From Candidatus Tayloriibacteriota bacterium (GTDB lineage Bacteria; Patescibacteriota; Minisyncoccia; Phycocordibacterales; JAKAEA01), in the NCBI GenBank assembly GCA_029288535.1, contig JARIGY010000008.1, forward strand, positions 1 through 10,558: 10,558 bases of DNA, read 5' to 3'. The first letter of the stretch is position 1. The number at the start of each line of letters is the position of its first letter. Of the stretch, positions 1 to 8,500 are shown in pieces. A program made the position numbers and the translations under genes. The notes beneath the pieces are model-generated. The model was not told the DNA's origin and did no database searches. It saw only the letters and a program-made list of their open reading frames with translations.

Positions 1-1
1 G

Positions 2-925
<924 letters not shown>

Positions 926-928
926 ACC

Positions 929-1171
929 ATGAAACTCGGCGTCTACACAATTGAAAAAACCTTATATGAAGGCGAGATCGCCGAGCTCATTGCCCATACT
1001 TCTACTGGTGAGATCAGTATCCTGAAAGATCATATCCCATTGATCACCCGGCTCGTAAAAGCGCCGCTCGTCATAAAAGAAGCTTCCGGCGCGGAAAAAA
1101 GAATTGAAATTGGCGCAGGATTTCTTGAAGTTCAGCCTGAAAACAGCATTGTCGTCTTGGTTGACGCATAA
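929..1171 (+). CDS. atpC: ATP synthase F1 epsilon subunit, short form without the C-terminal helices
   Basis: Epsilon links the gamma stalk to the c-ring. The 80-residue product matches only the N-terminal beta-sandwich: an opening like VYTIEKTLYEGE, then STGEISILKDHIPLITRL (residues 25-42), then GAGFLEVQPENSIVVLVDA at the end. Typical epsilon subunits are about 130-140 residues and carry a C-terminal helix-turn-helix that can block ATP hydrolysis. That part is absent, and the next gene begins 11 nt after the stop, so no frameshifted remnant is hidden there. ATG at 929 lies 3 nt after the atpD stop, with no Shine-Dalgarno. Short epsilons are known in a few other bacteria, so I read this as a real gene rather than a broken one. 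The inferred consequence is loss of epsilon-type inhibition. Confidence 0.93.
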   Translation: MKLGVYTIEKTLYEGEIAELIAHTSTGEISILKDHIPLITRLVKAPLVIKEASGAEKRIEIGAGFLEVQPENSIVVLVDA

Positions 1172-1174
1172 AAT
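1169..1174 (+). promoter_or_regulatory. Weak candidate -10 box in front of cls
   Basis: TAAAAT (5 of 6 matches to TATAAT) overlaps the atpC stop codon and ends 7 nt before the cls ATG at 1182, so transcription from it would start at about 1181, one base before the start codon. There is no TG extension and no convincing -35. It is listed because its position matches the better-supported boxes at 5117 and 6675. A chance match in AT-rich stop-codon sequence is quite possible. Confidence 0.2.
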
Positions 1175-1181
1175 ACACACT

Positions 1182-2252
1182 ATGTCTGAAGTAAAAATAG
1201 ATTTTTATACGAAGACTTCCGATGCTTGGCGGATCATGCTGGAGGACATCAGGGCTGCCAAGCATTCTGTCGTCATCGAGCAGTATATCTTCATCGTCGA
1301 TTCGATCGGCCAGCAGTTCGTCGAGCTTCTCAAGGAAAAAGTGAAGCAGGGCGTCAAGGTGCGCCTGCTGTGCGATACGGTCGGCAGCTACAGCTTTTAC
1401 AATTCGCTGCTGCCCGAATTTTTGAGAAAGCAGGGGATCGACGTGCGGTTTTTCAACCCCGTCCGGCCGTGGCGGATCACCAACTTCACATCGAACATGT
1501 TCCGGGATCACCGCAAGATCCTGATCGTTGACGATGAGGTCTCGCACCTTGGCGGCGTCGGCATCCAGGAGCATATGGCCGAGTGGCGCGACACGCATAT
1601 GCGGATTACCGGTCCGATTATCGACCATATCAAACGGAGTTTCGAGGATGTTTGGGAAAATGCCCGGAAAAAAGTATACATCCGCTACTCGCCTTTTTCA
1701 TCCGAAGTAAAGCACTACGAACTTATCGGCAATTCGCCGAGCATCCGCCATCGCCAGATTTACAAGGCGGTCCAGAGCCGTGTTCATGATGCTAAAAGCT
1801 ATATTTATTTGACCTCGCCATATTTCATCCCGGACGTGCCGCTCTACCGCGCGCTTTTTTTGGCGGCAAAACGCGGTGTCGATGTGCGGATACTGGTGCC
1901 CGAAGTGGCCGACCATCTTTTCGTCAATCATGCCCGTGAATCGTACTTTACGTTCCTGCTGCGGGCCGGCATCAGGATATTCATCTATCAGCCGACGATG
2001 ATGCACGCCAAGACGATCGCTATCGACGACTGGGCGACCGCCGGCAGTTTCAATCTCGACTCGCTTAGTTTCTTTTTCAACCACGAAGCCAACATCGCCT
2101 CCGACGAGCCGGTATTCATCAATGAAATCAAGAATCATTTTTACAGGGATATGGAGTCATGCCGGGAGATCAAGCTTGAGGAATGGCGCAAGCGCTCGTT
2201 GCGGAAGAAGATACTAGAGCTTGTCAGCTGGCTTTTCCACGGAATTATGTAA
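1182..2252 (+). CDS. cls: Cardiolipin synthase-like phospholipase D family protein
   Basis: 356 residues with two HKD phosphodiesterase motifs: H110-x-K112-x4-D117 (HRKILIVD) and H275-x-K277-x4-D282 (HAKTIAID). The surrounding blocks fit bacterial cardiolipin synthases: RLLCDTVGS (61-69), EWRDTHMRITGP (134-145), TSPYFIPD (211-218), RGVDVRILVP (231-240) and AGSFNLDSLSF near the second motif. By family knowledge the enzyme joins two phosphatidyl groups to form cardiolipin through a phosphohistidine intermediate. The one or two N-terminal membrane helices of ClsA-type enzymes are absent and I see no signal peptide, so it is probably soluble or peripheral, like ClsB. ATG at 1182 is chosen; a TTG start at 1104 would overlap atpC by 68 nt and adds non-homologous residues. 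Other PLD-superfamily phosphatidyltransferases or phospholipases remain possible. Confidence 0.85.
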   Translation: MSEVKIDFYTKTSDAWRIMLEDIRAAKHSVVIEQYIFIVDSIGQQFVELLKEKVKQGVKVRLLCDTVGSYSFYNSLLPEFLRKQGIDVRFFNPVRPWRITNFTSNMFRDHRKILIVDDEVSHLGGVGIQEHMAEWRDTHMRITGPIIDHIKRSFEDVWENARKKVYIRYSPFSSEVKHYELIGNSPSIRHRQIYKAVQSRVHDAKSYIYLTSPYFIPDVPLYRALFLAAKRGVDVRILVPEVADHLFVNHARESYFTFLLRAGIRIFIYQPTMMHAKTIAIDDWATAGSFNLDSLSFFFNHEANIASDEPVFINEIKNHFYRDMESCREIKLEEWRKRSLRKKILELVSWLFHGIM

Positions 2253-3619
<1,367 letters not shown>

Positions 3620-3621
3620 TT

Positions 3622-5124
3622 ATGAAGCAGATCGCTCTCATCATTCTAGACGGTTGGGGATATAGGGAAGACCCGACCGACAATGCCACCAAGGTCGCCA
3701 AGACGCCATTCTTCAATGGCATTTGGGAAAATTATCCGCATACGCTTCTGCTTGCTTCTGAGCTTGCTGTCGGTTTGCCCGAAGGCCAGATGGGCAACAG
3801 CGAGATAGGCCACACGACTATTGGCGCAGGCAAAATAATCGATACTGACCTTGTGCGCATTGCGAAAGCTATCAAGGCAAATGAATTCATTTCAAACCCT
3901 GCTTTTGTAAAATTATTCGATCACGTCAAAAAGCATAATTCAACGCTCCATGTCAAAGGCCTGATCGGTCCCGGCGGGATTCATGCCCACTCAGACCATT
4001 TGCACGCATTTTTGCGCGCAGCAAAGGAGGCTGGAGTCACTAAAGTCGCTATTCATGCCTTTACCGACGGCCGCGATGCGCCACCGCAAAGTGCCGCTCT
4101 GTACTTGGAAGAATTGGAAAAAGTTATCGAAGATTTGGGCATTGGCCGCATTGCAACAGCGACCGGACGCTTTTATGCCATGGACCGCGACAACAATTGG
4201 GATCGCGTAAAGAGAGCTGAAGATGCTGTTTTCCACGGTCAAGGCAAAACTATTTCGGGAAAGAAAGCTTCAGAAGTTTTAAAAGAGCTTTATAAAGAAG
4301 AGAAGCTGGATGAGCATATTGAACCGATGGTGTTCCTGGACGATACGGGCAAGGCTGCGGTGCTTGAGAAAAATGACGGCATCTTTTTCTTTAATTTCAG
4401 ATCAGACCGCGCAAAGCAGCTGACCAAGAAAATTATCGAGAAAAGGGAATCGCATAACATTCTTTTCGTGACGCTGACCGAATACGACGCTGATTTCAAA
4501 GCCGAAGTTGCGTTTGCAAACATTCCTATCGAGACAACGCTTGCGGCGGAAATTTCCCGAGCAGGACTTGCTCAAGCGCATATTGCCGAGACAGAAAAGT
4601 TCCCTCACGCTACGTATTTCCTGAACGGCGGCAAGAAAGATCCGCATTCAGGAGAAATCCATATCCTTCTCGATAGCCGCAAAGATGTGGCGACCCACGA
4701 TTTGGCGCCGAAGATGCGTGCGGAAGGCATAGCCGACAAGGCGATCGAAGAAATCAATAAAGGCACGAATTTTATTTTCATCAACTTCGCCAACCCGGAC
4801 ATGGTCGGGCATACTGCCAATGTCCCAGCCATTGTCGAAGCGCTTGAAGAAGTTGATCTCCAGCTTTCGCGCGTGATCAAAGCGCTCGAAGCAAGAGGCG
4901 GAGCGGCTTTCGTCACGGCCGACCATGGCAACGCCGAAGTGAATATCGACCCGGCAACCGGCAACAAGCACACCTCGCACACTATCAATCCGGTTCCGGC
5001 GATCATCACACAAAAAGATCTGGTGCTCTGCGATGGCGGAACGCTTGCGGACATTGCGCCGACCATTCTCAAAATCTTCGGCATTCCCCAGCCGAAAAGC
5101 ATGACAGGGAAGAGTCTGGTATAA
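3622..5124 (+). CDS. gpmI: 2,3-bisphosphoglycerate-independent phosphoglycerate mutase
   Basis: Interconverts 3- and 2-phosphoglycerate with a phosphoserine intermediate and two manganese ions. 500 residues, close to the usual 510. Alkaline-phosphatase-fold motifs are in order: metal-binding D10 (LIILDGWG), nucleophile S60 (GQMGNSEIGHT), H121 and H123 (GGIHAH), DGRDAPP (149-155), RFYAMDRDNNWDR (183-195), FRSDRA (259-264), K327 (EKFPH), D393 and H397 (NPDMVGH), D434-H435 (TADHGNAE) and H453 (HTSHT). One block often seen as SDGGVHSH reads GPGGIHAH here, changing its first two residues while keeping the substrate-contacting His. The product feeds enolase, encoded 2 nt upstream. ATG at 3622 is the only sensible start. 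It is unrelated to the cofactor-dependent GpmA family. Confidence 0.98.
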   Translation: MKQIALIILDGWGYREDPTDNATKVAKTPFFNGIWENYPHTLLLASELAVGLPEGQMGNSEIGHTTIGAGKIIDTDLVRIAKAIKANEFISNPAFVKLFDHVKKHNSTLHVKGLIGPGGIHAHSDHLHAFLRAAKEAGVTKVAIHAFTDGRDAPPQSAALYLEELEKVIEDLGIGRIATATGRFYAMDRDNNWDRVKRAEDAVFHGQGKTISGKKASEVLKELYKEEKLDEHIEPMVFLDDTGKAAVLEKNDGIFFFNFRSDRAKQLTKKIIEKRESHNILFVTLTEYDADFKAEVAFANIPIETTLAAEISRAGLAQAHIAETEKFPHATYFLNGGKKDPHSGEIHILLDSRKDVATHDLAPKMRAEGIADKAIEEINKGTNFIFINFANPDMVGHTANVPAIVEALEEVDLQLSRVIKALEARGGAAFVTADHGNAEVNIDPATGNKHTSHTINPVPAIITQKDLVLCDGGTLADIAPTILKIFGIPQPKSMTGKSLV

Positions 5125-5133
5125 TAAACCGCA
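5117..5133 (+). promoter_or_regulatory. Extended -10 promoter giving a leaderless or near-leaderless ABC operon mRNA
   Basis: A perfect TG-extended -10 element, TGGTATAAT, lies at 5117-5125 and overlaps the last codons and stop of gpmI. Transcription normally begins about 7 nt after the hexamer, here near 5132, and the permease ATG is at 5134, so the mRNA would have a 5' leader of roughly 0-2 nt. No good -35 sits 16-18 nt upstream (5097-5102 reads AAGCAT), which extended -10 promoters can tolerate. There is no Shine-Dalgarno. The same arrangement recurs at 6675-6690. Confidence 0.5.
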
Positions 5134-5955
5134 ATGAAGCAGCAATCGAAGCACGTCCATCACTACCAGCATCACAGTGCCTTAAGTTATCCCGCTTCGC
5201 TCCCCCAAAAAATATACTCCATTTTTCTCGGTCCGCTTTTGGTGGTGGGTATCCTCTATGCTTTGTCGAGATTCTTTTCTCTGGCGTACCCGGCCGCAAC
5301 CATTTCGTTCGGAGCGCTTTTTCTTGCCACAGGAGCCACGCTCGCCAGACTCTTCATAAGTTACGGCATCGCACTTGTGGTGGCGGTGCCGCTCGCTATT
5401 TTCATAACCTGGAAACCGAGCTTGGAAACGGTATTCCTTCCGTTTTTTGACGTGCTTCAATCGATCCCCGTACTGGCGTTCTTCCCGGTCCTTATCATTG
5501 TTTTCATCCGCTTCAATTTCCTCAACGGCGCGGCAATATTCATCCTGTTCTTGACTATGATCGGCACGCTGCTTTTCAGCATTATCGGCGGCCTGAAAAT
5601 GATTCCGCGCGACATAGTCGACGCGGCAAAAGTTTTCAAGATCAGCGGCTTTTCATATTTCCGGAAAGTCCTGCTGCCGGCCATCGTGCCGCAGCTTGTC
5701 ACCGGGTCGATCCTGGCGTTCGCCCAGGGCTGGAACATCATCATCGTGGCCGAGGCGCTCCATGTCTATATGCCGCATGGCACAAATGCCAATGACCTGC
5801 ATGGCGTAGGCAGCGTCCTGGTCCAGGCGTCGGCCGATGGTCAGATAAACGCATTCATCATGGCGCTTGTGGTGATGGTGCTGACGATCGCGTTTTTCAA
5901 CTTTTTCATCTGGCAGAAATTGCTTCATTATGCTCAACGATATCGCTTTGAATAA
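5134..5955 (+). CDS. ABC importer permease, NitT/TauT (SsuC-like) family
   Basis: 273-residue inner-membrane permease with about six hydrophobic segments (roughly 31-50, 73-93, 101-125, 132-153, 188-208, 238-259). The cytoplasmic EAA loop that docks on the ATPase is visible at about 163-187: DAAKVFKISG, a spacer, then LLPAIVP. Together with the SsuB/TauB-like ATPase next door this places it in the BPD_transp_1, nitrate/sulfonate/taurine/bicarbonate group; the substrate cannot be read from sequence. The N-terminus is histidine-rich, with five His within residues 7-14 (HVHHYQHH), which is unusual for the family. The gene overlaps the ATPase gene by 26 nt, so translation is probably coupled. No periplasmic binding protein is encoded in the window. 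The start at 5134 fits the extended -10 promoter just upstream. Confidence 0.88.
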   Translation: MKQQSKHVHHYQHHSALSYPASLPQKIYSIFLGPLLVVGILYALSRFFSLAYPAATISFGALFLATGATLARLFISYGIALVVAVPLAIFITWKPSLETVFLPFFDVLQSIPVLAFFPVLIIVFIRFNFLNGAAIFILFLTMIGTLLFSIIGGLKMIPRDIVDAAKVFKISGFSYFRKVLLPAIVPQLVTGSILAFAQGWNIIIVAEALHVYMPHGTNANDLHGVGSVLVQASADGQINAFIMALVVMVLTIAFFNFFIWQKLLHYAQRYRFE

Positions 5956-6673
5956 TCCCAAAAACCATATTATCGAGCTCACCGGAGTTTCGAAGATATA
6001 TAAAAATGAACAGAAACCGGCTGTGCATGACGTGTCTTTTGCGGTGCGTGAAAATGAATTCGTCAGCATTATTGGCGCGTCCGGTTGCGGCAAATCCACG
6101 CTGCTGCGGATGATCGCCGGCATCGAAACACCATCTTCCGGCATGCTCATACGGCCGGACGATGTCTCAATGGCGTTCCAGTCGGGAGCGCTGTTTCCGT
6201 GGCTTACGGTGTTCGACAATGTGGCGATGGGTTTGCGGGCGCTCCATACTGCGGAGGCGACTGTTAAGCGCGAAGTGGAGAAATACCTTGAACTTACCAA
6301 ACTCACTTCTTTCAGGAACGAATATCCCGCCCAGCTTTCCGGCGGCCAGCGCCAGCGGGTCGGCATCGCCCGCGCGCTTGCGGTCGACCCGAAAGTCCTG
6401 CTCCTCGACGAGCCGTTTTCGGCCCTTGATCCCAAAACCACCGCCGAACTCCATGACGATGTGATCGAGATCTGGCAGAAAACCCAAAAAACGATCCTCA
6501 TGGTGTCGCACCTCATCGAAGAGGCGGTATCGCTTTCGGACCGGGTCATCCTGATGAAAGGGGGAACGGTCGAAAAGGTTTTTTCGATCAATTTCCCGTA
6601 TCCAAGGCGGGAACAGGCGCTCGACTTCTCGCATAAAGTCCTAGAAATCAGAAAAGATTTTTTTGCCAAATAA
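5930..6673 (+). CDS. ABC transporter ATP-binding protein, NitT/TauT (SsuB/TauB-like) family
   Basis: 247-residue ATPase that powers the permease encoded just upstream. All nucleotide-binding motifs are intact: Walker A GASGCGKST (49-57), Q-loop Gln84 (MAFQSGALFPWLTV), signature LSGGQRQRV (136-144), Walker B LLLDEP (157-162) with catalytic Glu161, D-loop SALD (164-167) and switch His194 (MVSHLIEEA). The sequence after the Q-loop and the EEAVSLSDRV block are typical of the SsuB/TauB branch. ATG at 5930 lies inside the permease gene. A TTG at 5948 would shorten the overlap and drop six poorly conserved residues, so the start is probable but not certain. The C-terminus (about 212-247) is a short extension that may regulate or contact the permease. 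Confidence 0.93.
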   Translation: MLNDIALNNPKNHIIELTGVSKIYKNEQKPAVHDVSFAVRENEFVSIIGASGCGKSTLLRMIAGIETPSSGMLIRPDDVSMAFQSGALFPWLTVFDNVAMGLRALHTAEATVKREVEKYLELTKLTSFRNEYPAQLSGGQRQRVGIARALAVDPKVLLLDEPFSALDPKTTAELHDDVIEIWQKTQKTILMVSHLIEEAVSLSDRVILMKGGTVEKVFSINFPYPRREQALDFSHKVLEIRKDFFAK

Positions 6674-6674
6674 A

Positions 6675-6689
6675 TGGTACTATAATCCC
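6675..6689 (+). promoter_or_regulatory. Candidate leaderless promoter for the AI-2E-family gene
   Basis: TGGTACTAT at 6675-6683 reads as a TG-extended -10 (hexamer TACTAT, 4 of 6). A start 7 nt downstream falls exactly on the A of the ATG at 6690. An overlapping perfect TATAAT at 6681-6686 is too close, since its start point would lie inside the codon. The element lies just past the ATPase stop (6671-6673) and resembles the one at 5117-5125, both beginning TGGTA. No -35 or Shine-Dalgarno is evident. Confidence 0.35.
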
Positions 6690-7721
6690 ATGAACTCTTC
6701 TTCCAAGCTGCAGCACAACTTTTTCCTGCTTCTTCTCGTTGCCGCTGCGGCCATGATGTTTTTCATCAGCCAGCCATTTCTCACCCCGCTCGTTCTGGCC
6801 GCATCTTTCGCGATCGTATTCCACCCGATCTACCTGCGCATCAACGATAGGCTGAAAAACCGCTCAAGCCTGGCCTCATTCCTGACCGTGATGCTGATCC
6901 TTCTCGCTATTCTCGTGCCGCTCGTGCTTATCGGCGGACTGCTGTTTGCCGAAGCGCGCAACCTCTATCTTCAGATTACGACCAACAGCGGCGAGATCGT
7001 CCATCTGAATAATCAGCTGTCCATACTTCAGCGGCATATCCACAACATAGCACCGGACATCAATCTGAATATCACCCAGAATATCCAGAACGGCTTGGGC
7101 TGGGTGCTTGCGCATCTCGACACGTTCTTTTCCGGTTTTCTCAGTATCTTTCTTGGTGCAGTGGTGATGATCACAGCGCTCTTCTTTTTTCTGCGCGACG
7201 GCAGGGATCTGCGCGACCAGCTTTTCGTGCTGAGCCCGCTCAACCCGGAATACGACCGGAAGATTTTTTCGAAAATCATCGCGACCATCAATTCGGTCAT
7301 CCGCGGCTCGGTTGTCGTCTCCCTGGCGCAGGGCATTTTCGCCACGATCGGCTTTACGCTTGCGGGCATTCCGAACCCCATCATCTGGGGCGTAGCGGCG
7401 ATGTTCACCAGCCTCATTCCCGGAGTCGGCACGTCGCTTGTCATGGTCCCATGCATTATTTTCCTTTTCGTGACCCAGCCGATCTGGCATGCGATCCTGC
7501 TTATCGTCTGGGCGGTTATCGGCATTGCGGGCATCGACAACTTCCTGTCGCCGTTCATCTTGCGGCGGGGAATCAAGATCCATCAGTTTTTAATTCTCAT
7601 TTCCGTGCTTGGCGGCGTCGTATTCTTCGGTCCGATCGGGTTCATCATGGGGCCGATCGTCCTGGCGCTGTTCTTTGCATTGCTTGAAATCTACCCGACG
7701 ATCATTCAGGCCGAATCATAA
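6690..7721 (+). CDS. AI-2E family transporter (PerM/TqsA/YdiK-like membrane protein)
   Basis: 343-residue polytopic membrane protein. It shows the family pattern: two or three N-terminal helices (about 10-28, 31-46, 64-86), a polar segment rich in Asn and Gln (about 95-135), then a C-terminal helix block (about 146-168, 206-226, 230-262, 268-286, 299-333). Family landmarks are SLIPGVGTS (241-249), DNFLSPFI (283-290) and the Gly-rich FFGPIGFIMGPIVLA near 312-326. Some relatives export the signal autoinducer-2, others move sodium or protons, so the name does not fix a substrate. ATG at 6690 is preferred to a TTG at 6663, which would overlap the ATPase gene and add residues outside the family. 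A 2-nt gap to the next gene suggests co-transcription. Confidence 0.9.
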   Translation: MNSSSKLQHNFFLLLLVAAAAMMFFISQPFLTPLVLAASFAIVFHPIYLRINDRLKNRSSLASFLTVMLILLAILVPLVLIGGLLFAEARNLYLQITTNSGEIVHLNNQLSILQRHIHNIAPDINLNITQNIQNGLGWVLAHLDTFFSGFLSIFLGAVVMITALFFFLRDGRDLRDQLFVLSPLNPEYDRKIFSKIIATINSVIRGSVVVSLAQGIFATIGFTLAGIPNPIIWGVAAMFTSLIPGVGTSLVMVPCIIFLFVTQPIWHAILLIVWAVIGIAGIDNFLSPFILRRGIKIHQFLILISVLGGVVFFGPIGFIMGPIVLALFFALLEIYPTIIQAES

Positions 7722-7723
7722 TC

Positions 7724-8152
7724 ATGTATAAAAAAATCTTCCATTATTTCGACAAGCTCGAAGACCGGATCCGCGGCCGGCTTTCGCGCTACCCGATCAT
7801 CTATTCCATCATCGGCGGCTCGGCGGTCGTGCTTTTCTGGCGCGGCGTCTGGATGACAGCCGACGATGTCGCCAAAGTCCTGCCGAGCGGCTGGCTCTGG
7901 ATCGACGGCCCGATATCCGTATTGGTCAGCCTGATGATCCTGCTGGCGACCGGCCTGTTCGTTTCGTTCTTCGTGACCGATCAGATCATCATGTCGGGCA
8001 TCCGGCAGGAGAAAAAGATCGCCGAGAAAACCGAAACCGAAGTGGAGGAAGAGTCGCGCAAAGTCGAGATCATCCAGAAGGAGATAAGCGCGATCGAGAA
8101 AGAAGTGCGCGAGATACGCGACTCCGTTATTAGTCAGCCACATAACCATTAA
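7724..8152 (+). CDS. Conserved-looking 2-TM protein with a C-terminal coiled coil, function unknown
   Basis: I do not recognise a named family. The 142-residue protein has a basic amphipathic N-terminus (1-22), two hydrophobic helices (about 24-43 and 64-86) joined by a short loop containing Trp43 and Trp57/Trp59, and a charged, heptad-like tail (about 94-135, rich in Glu, Lys and Ile) that looks like a coiled coil. It ends in HNH. The predicted arrangement is N-in/C-in with a cytoplasmic coiled coil that could oligomerise or bind a partner. It sits 2 nt after the AI-2E gene and 3 nt before the holin-like gene, so an envelope role shared with them is a reasonable inference. Codon use and GC-rich third positions match its neighbours, supporting a real gene. 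Confidence 0.8.
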   Translation: MYKKIFHYFDKLEDRIRGRLSRYPIIYSIIGGSAVVLFWRGVWMTADDVAKVLPSGWLWIDGPISVLVSLMILLATGLFVSFFVTDQIIMSGIRQEKKIAEKTETEVEEESRKVEIIQKEISAIEKEVREIRDSVISQPHNH

Positions 8153-8155
8153 TCC

Positions 8156-8500
8156 ATGCGACTCATCATCCGTTTGCTCATCAATGCGCTTATTATTTAT
8201 CTCATAGCCTCGTATCTGCCGGGTTTCGAAGTCCACAATTTTTTCACGGCCATTATCGTCGCGCTCGTTCTCGGCATCATCAATGTCACGCTCAAGCCTC
8301 TGCTCATCATTCTCACGCTGCCGATCAATATCCTGACTCTGGGTCTTTTTACATTCGTGATCAACGCCATCCTGCTTCTGCTGACCGCGGCGATCGTCAA
8401 GGGCTTTACGGTCAATGGCTTCTGGTCGGCCCTCATCGCCTCGCTCTTCATTTCCCTTTTCAGTATCATTACCCGCAGCCTCGAATCCCGCAAAATTTAA
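8156..8500 (+). CDS. Phage holin family 4-like small membrane protein (PF04020 type)
   Basis: 114 residues, almost entirely hydrophobic, with four predicted helices (about 4-20, 29-45, 48-80 as a closely spaced pair, 88-107). The segment NVTLKPLLIILTLPINILTL (residues 43-62), followed by GLFTFVINA, is the hallmark of this family, together with the YLPGF turn at 20-24. The family was named for a mycobacteriophage holin resemblance but is widespread in bacterial chromosomes far from prophages. Here no phage gene is nearby, so a lysis role is unlikely. The real function is unknown. The gene abuts the next start codon with no gap (TAA 8498-8500, ATG 8501-8503). Confidence 0.88.
   Translation: MRLIIRLLINALIIYLIASYLPGFEVHNFFTAIIVALVLGIINVTLKPLLIILTLPINILTLGLFTFVINAILLLLTAAIVKGFTVNGFWSALIASLFISLFSIITRSLESRKI

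Noticed and set aside
1104..1181. Upstream TTG start for the cardiolipin synthase-like gene
   Set aside because: It would overlap atpC by 68 nt, and the 26 extra residues do not resemble a membrane anchor or family sequence. ATG at 1182 fits better.
5653..6669. 338-codon open frame on the - strand
   Set aside because: Shadow of the permease end and the ABC ATPase; the + strand frame has every ATPase motif.
6663..6689. Upstream TTG start for the AI-2E-family gene
   Set aside because: It overlaps the ABC ATPase end and adds nine polar residues; ATG at 6690 fits the family start and the putative promoter.
6876..7583. 235-codon open frame on the - strand
   Set aside because: Antisense to the AI-2E-family gene and dominated by charged residues complementary to hydrophobic codons.
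8156..8500. Prophage remnant suggested by a holin-like protein
   Set aside because: No endolysin, capsid, integrase or attachment repeat is nearby, and this family is common in ordinary chromosomes.
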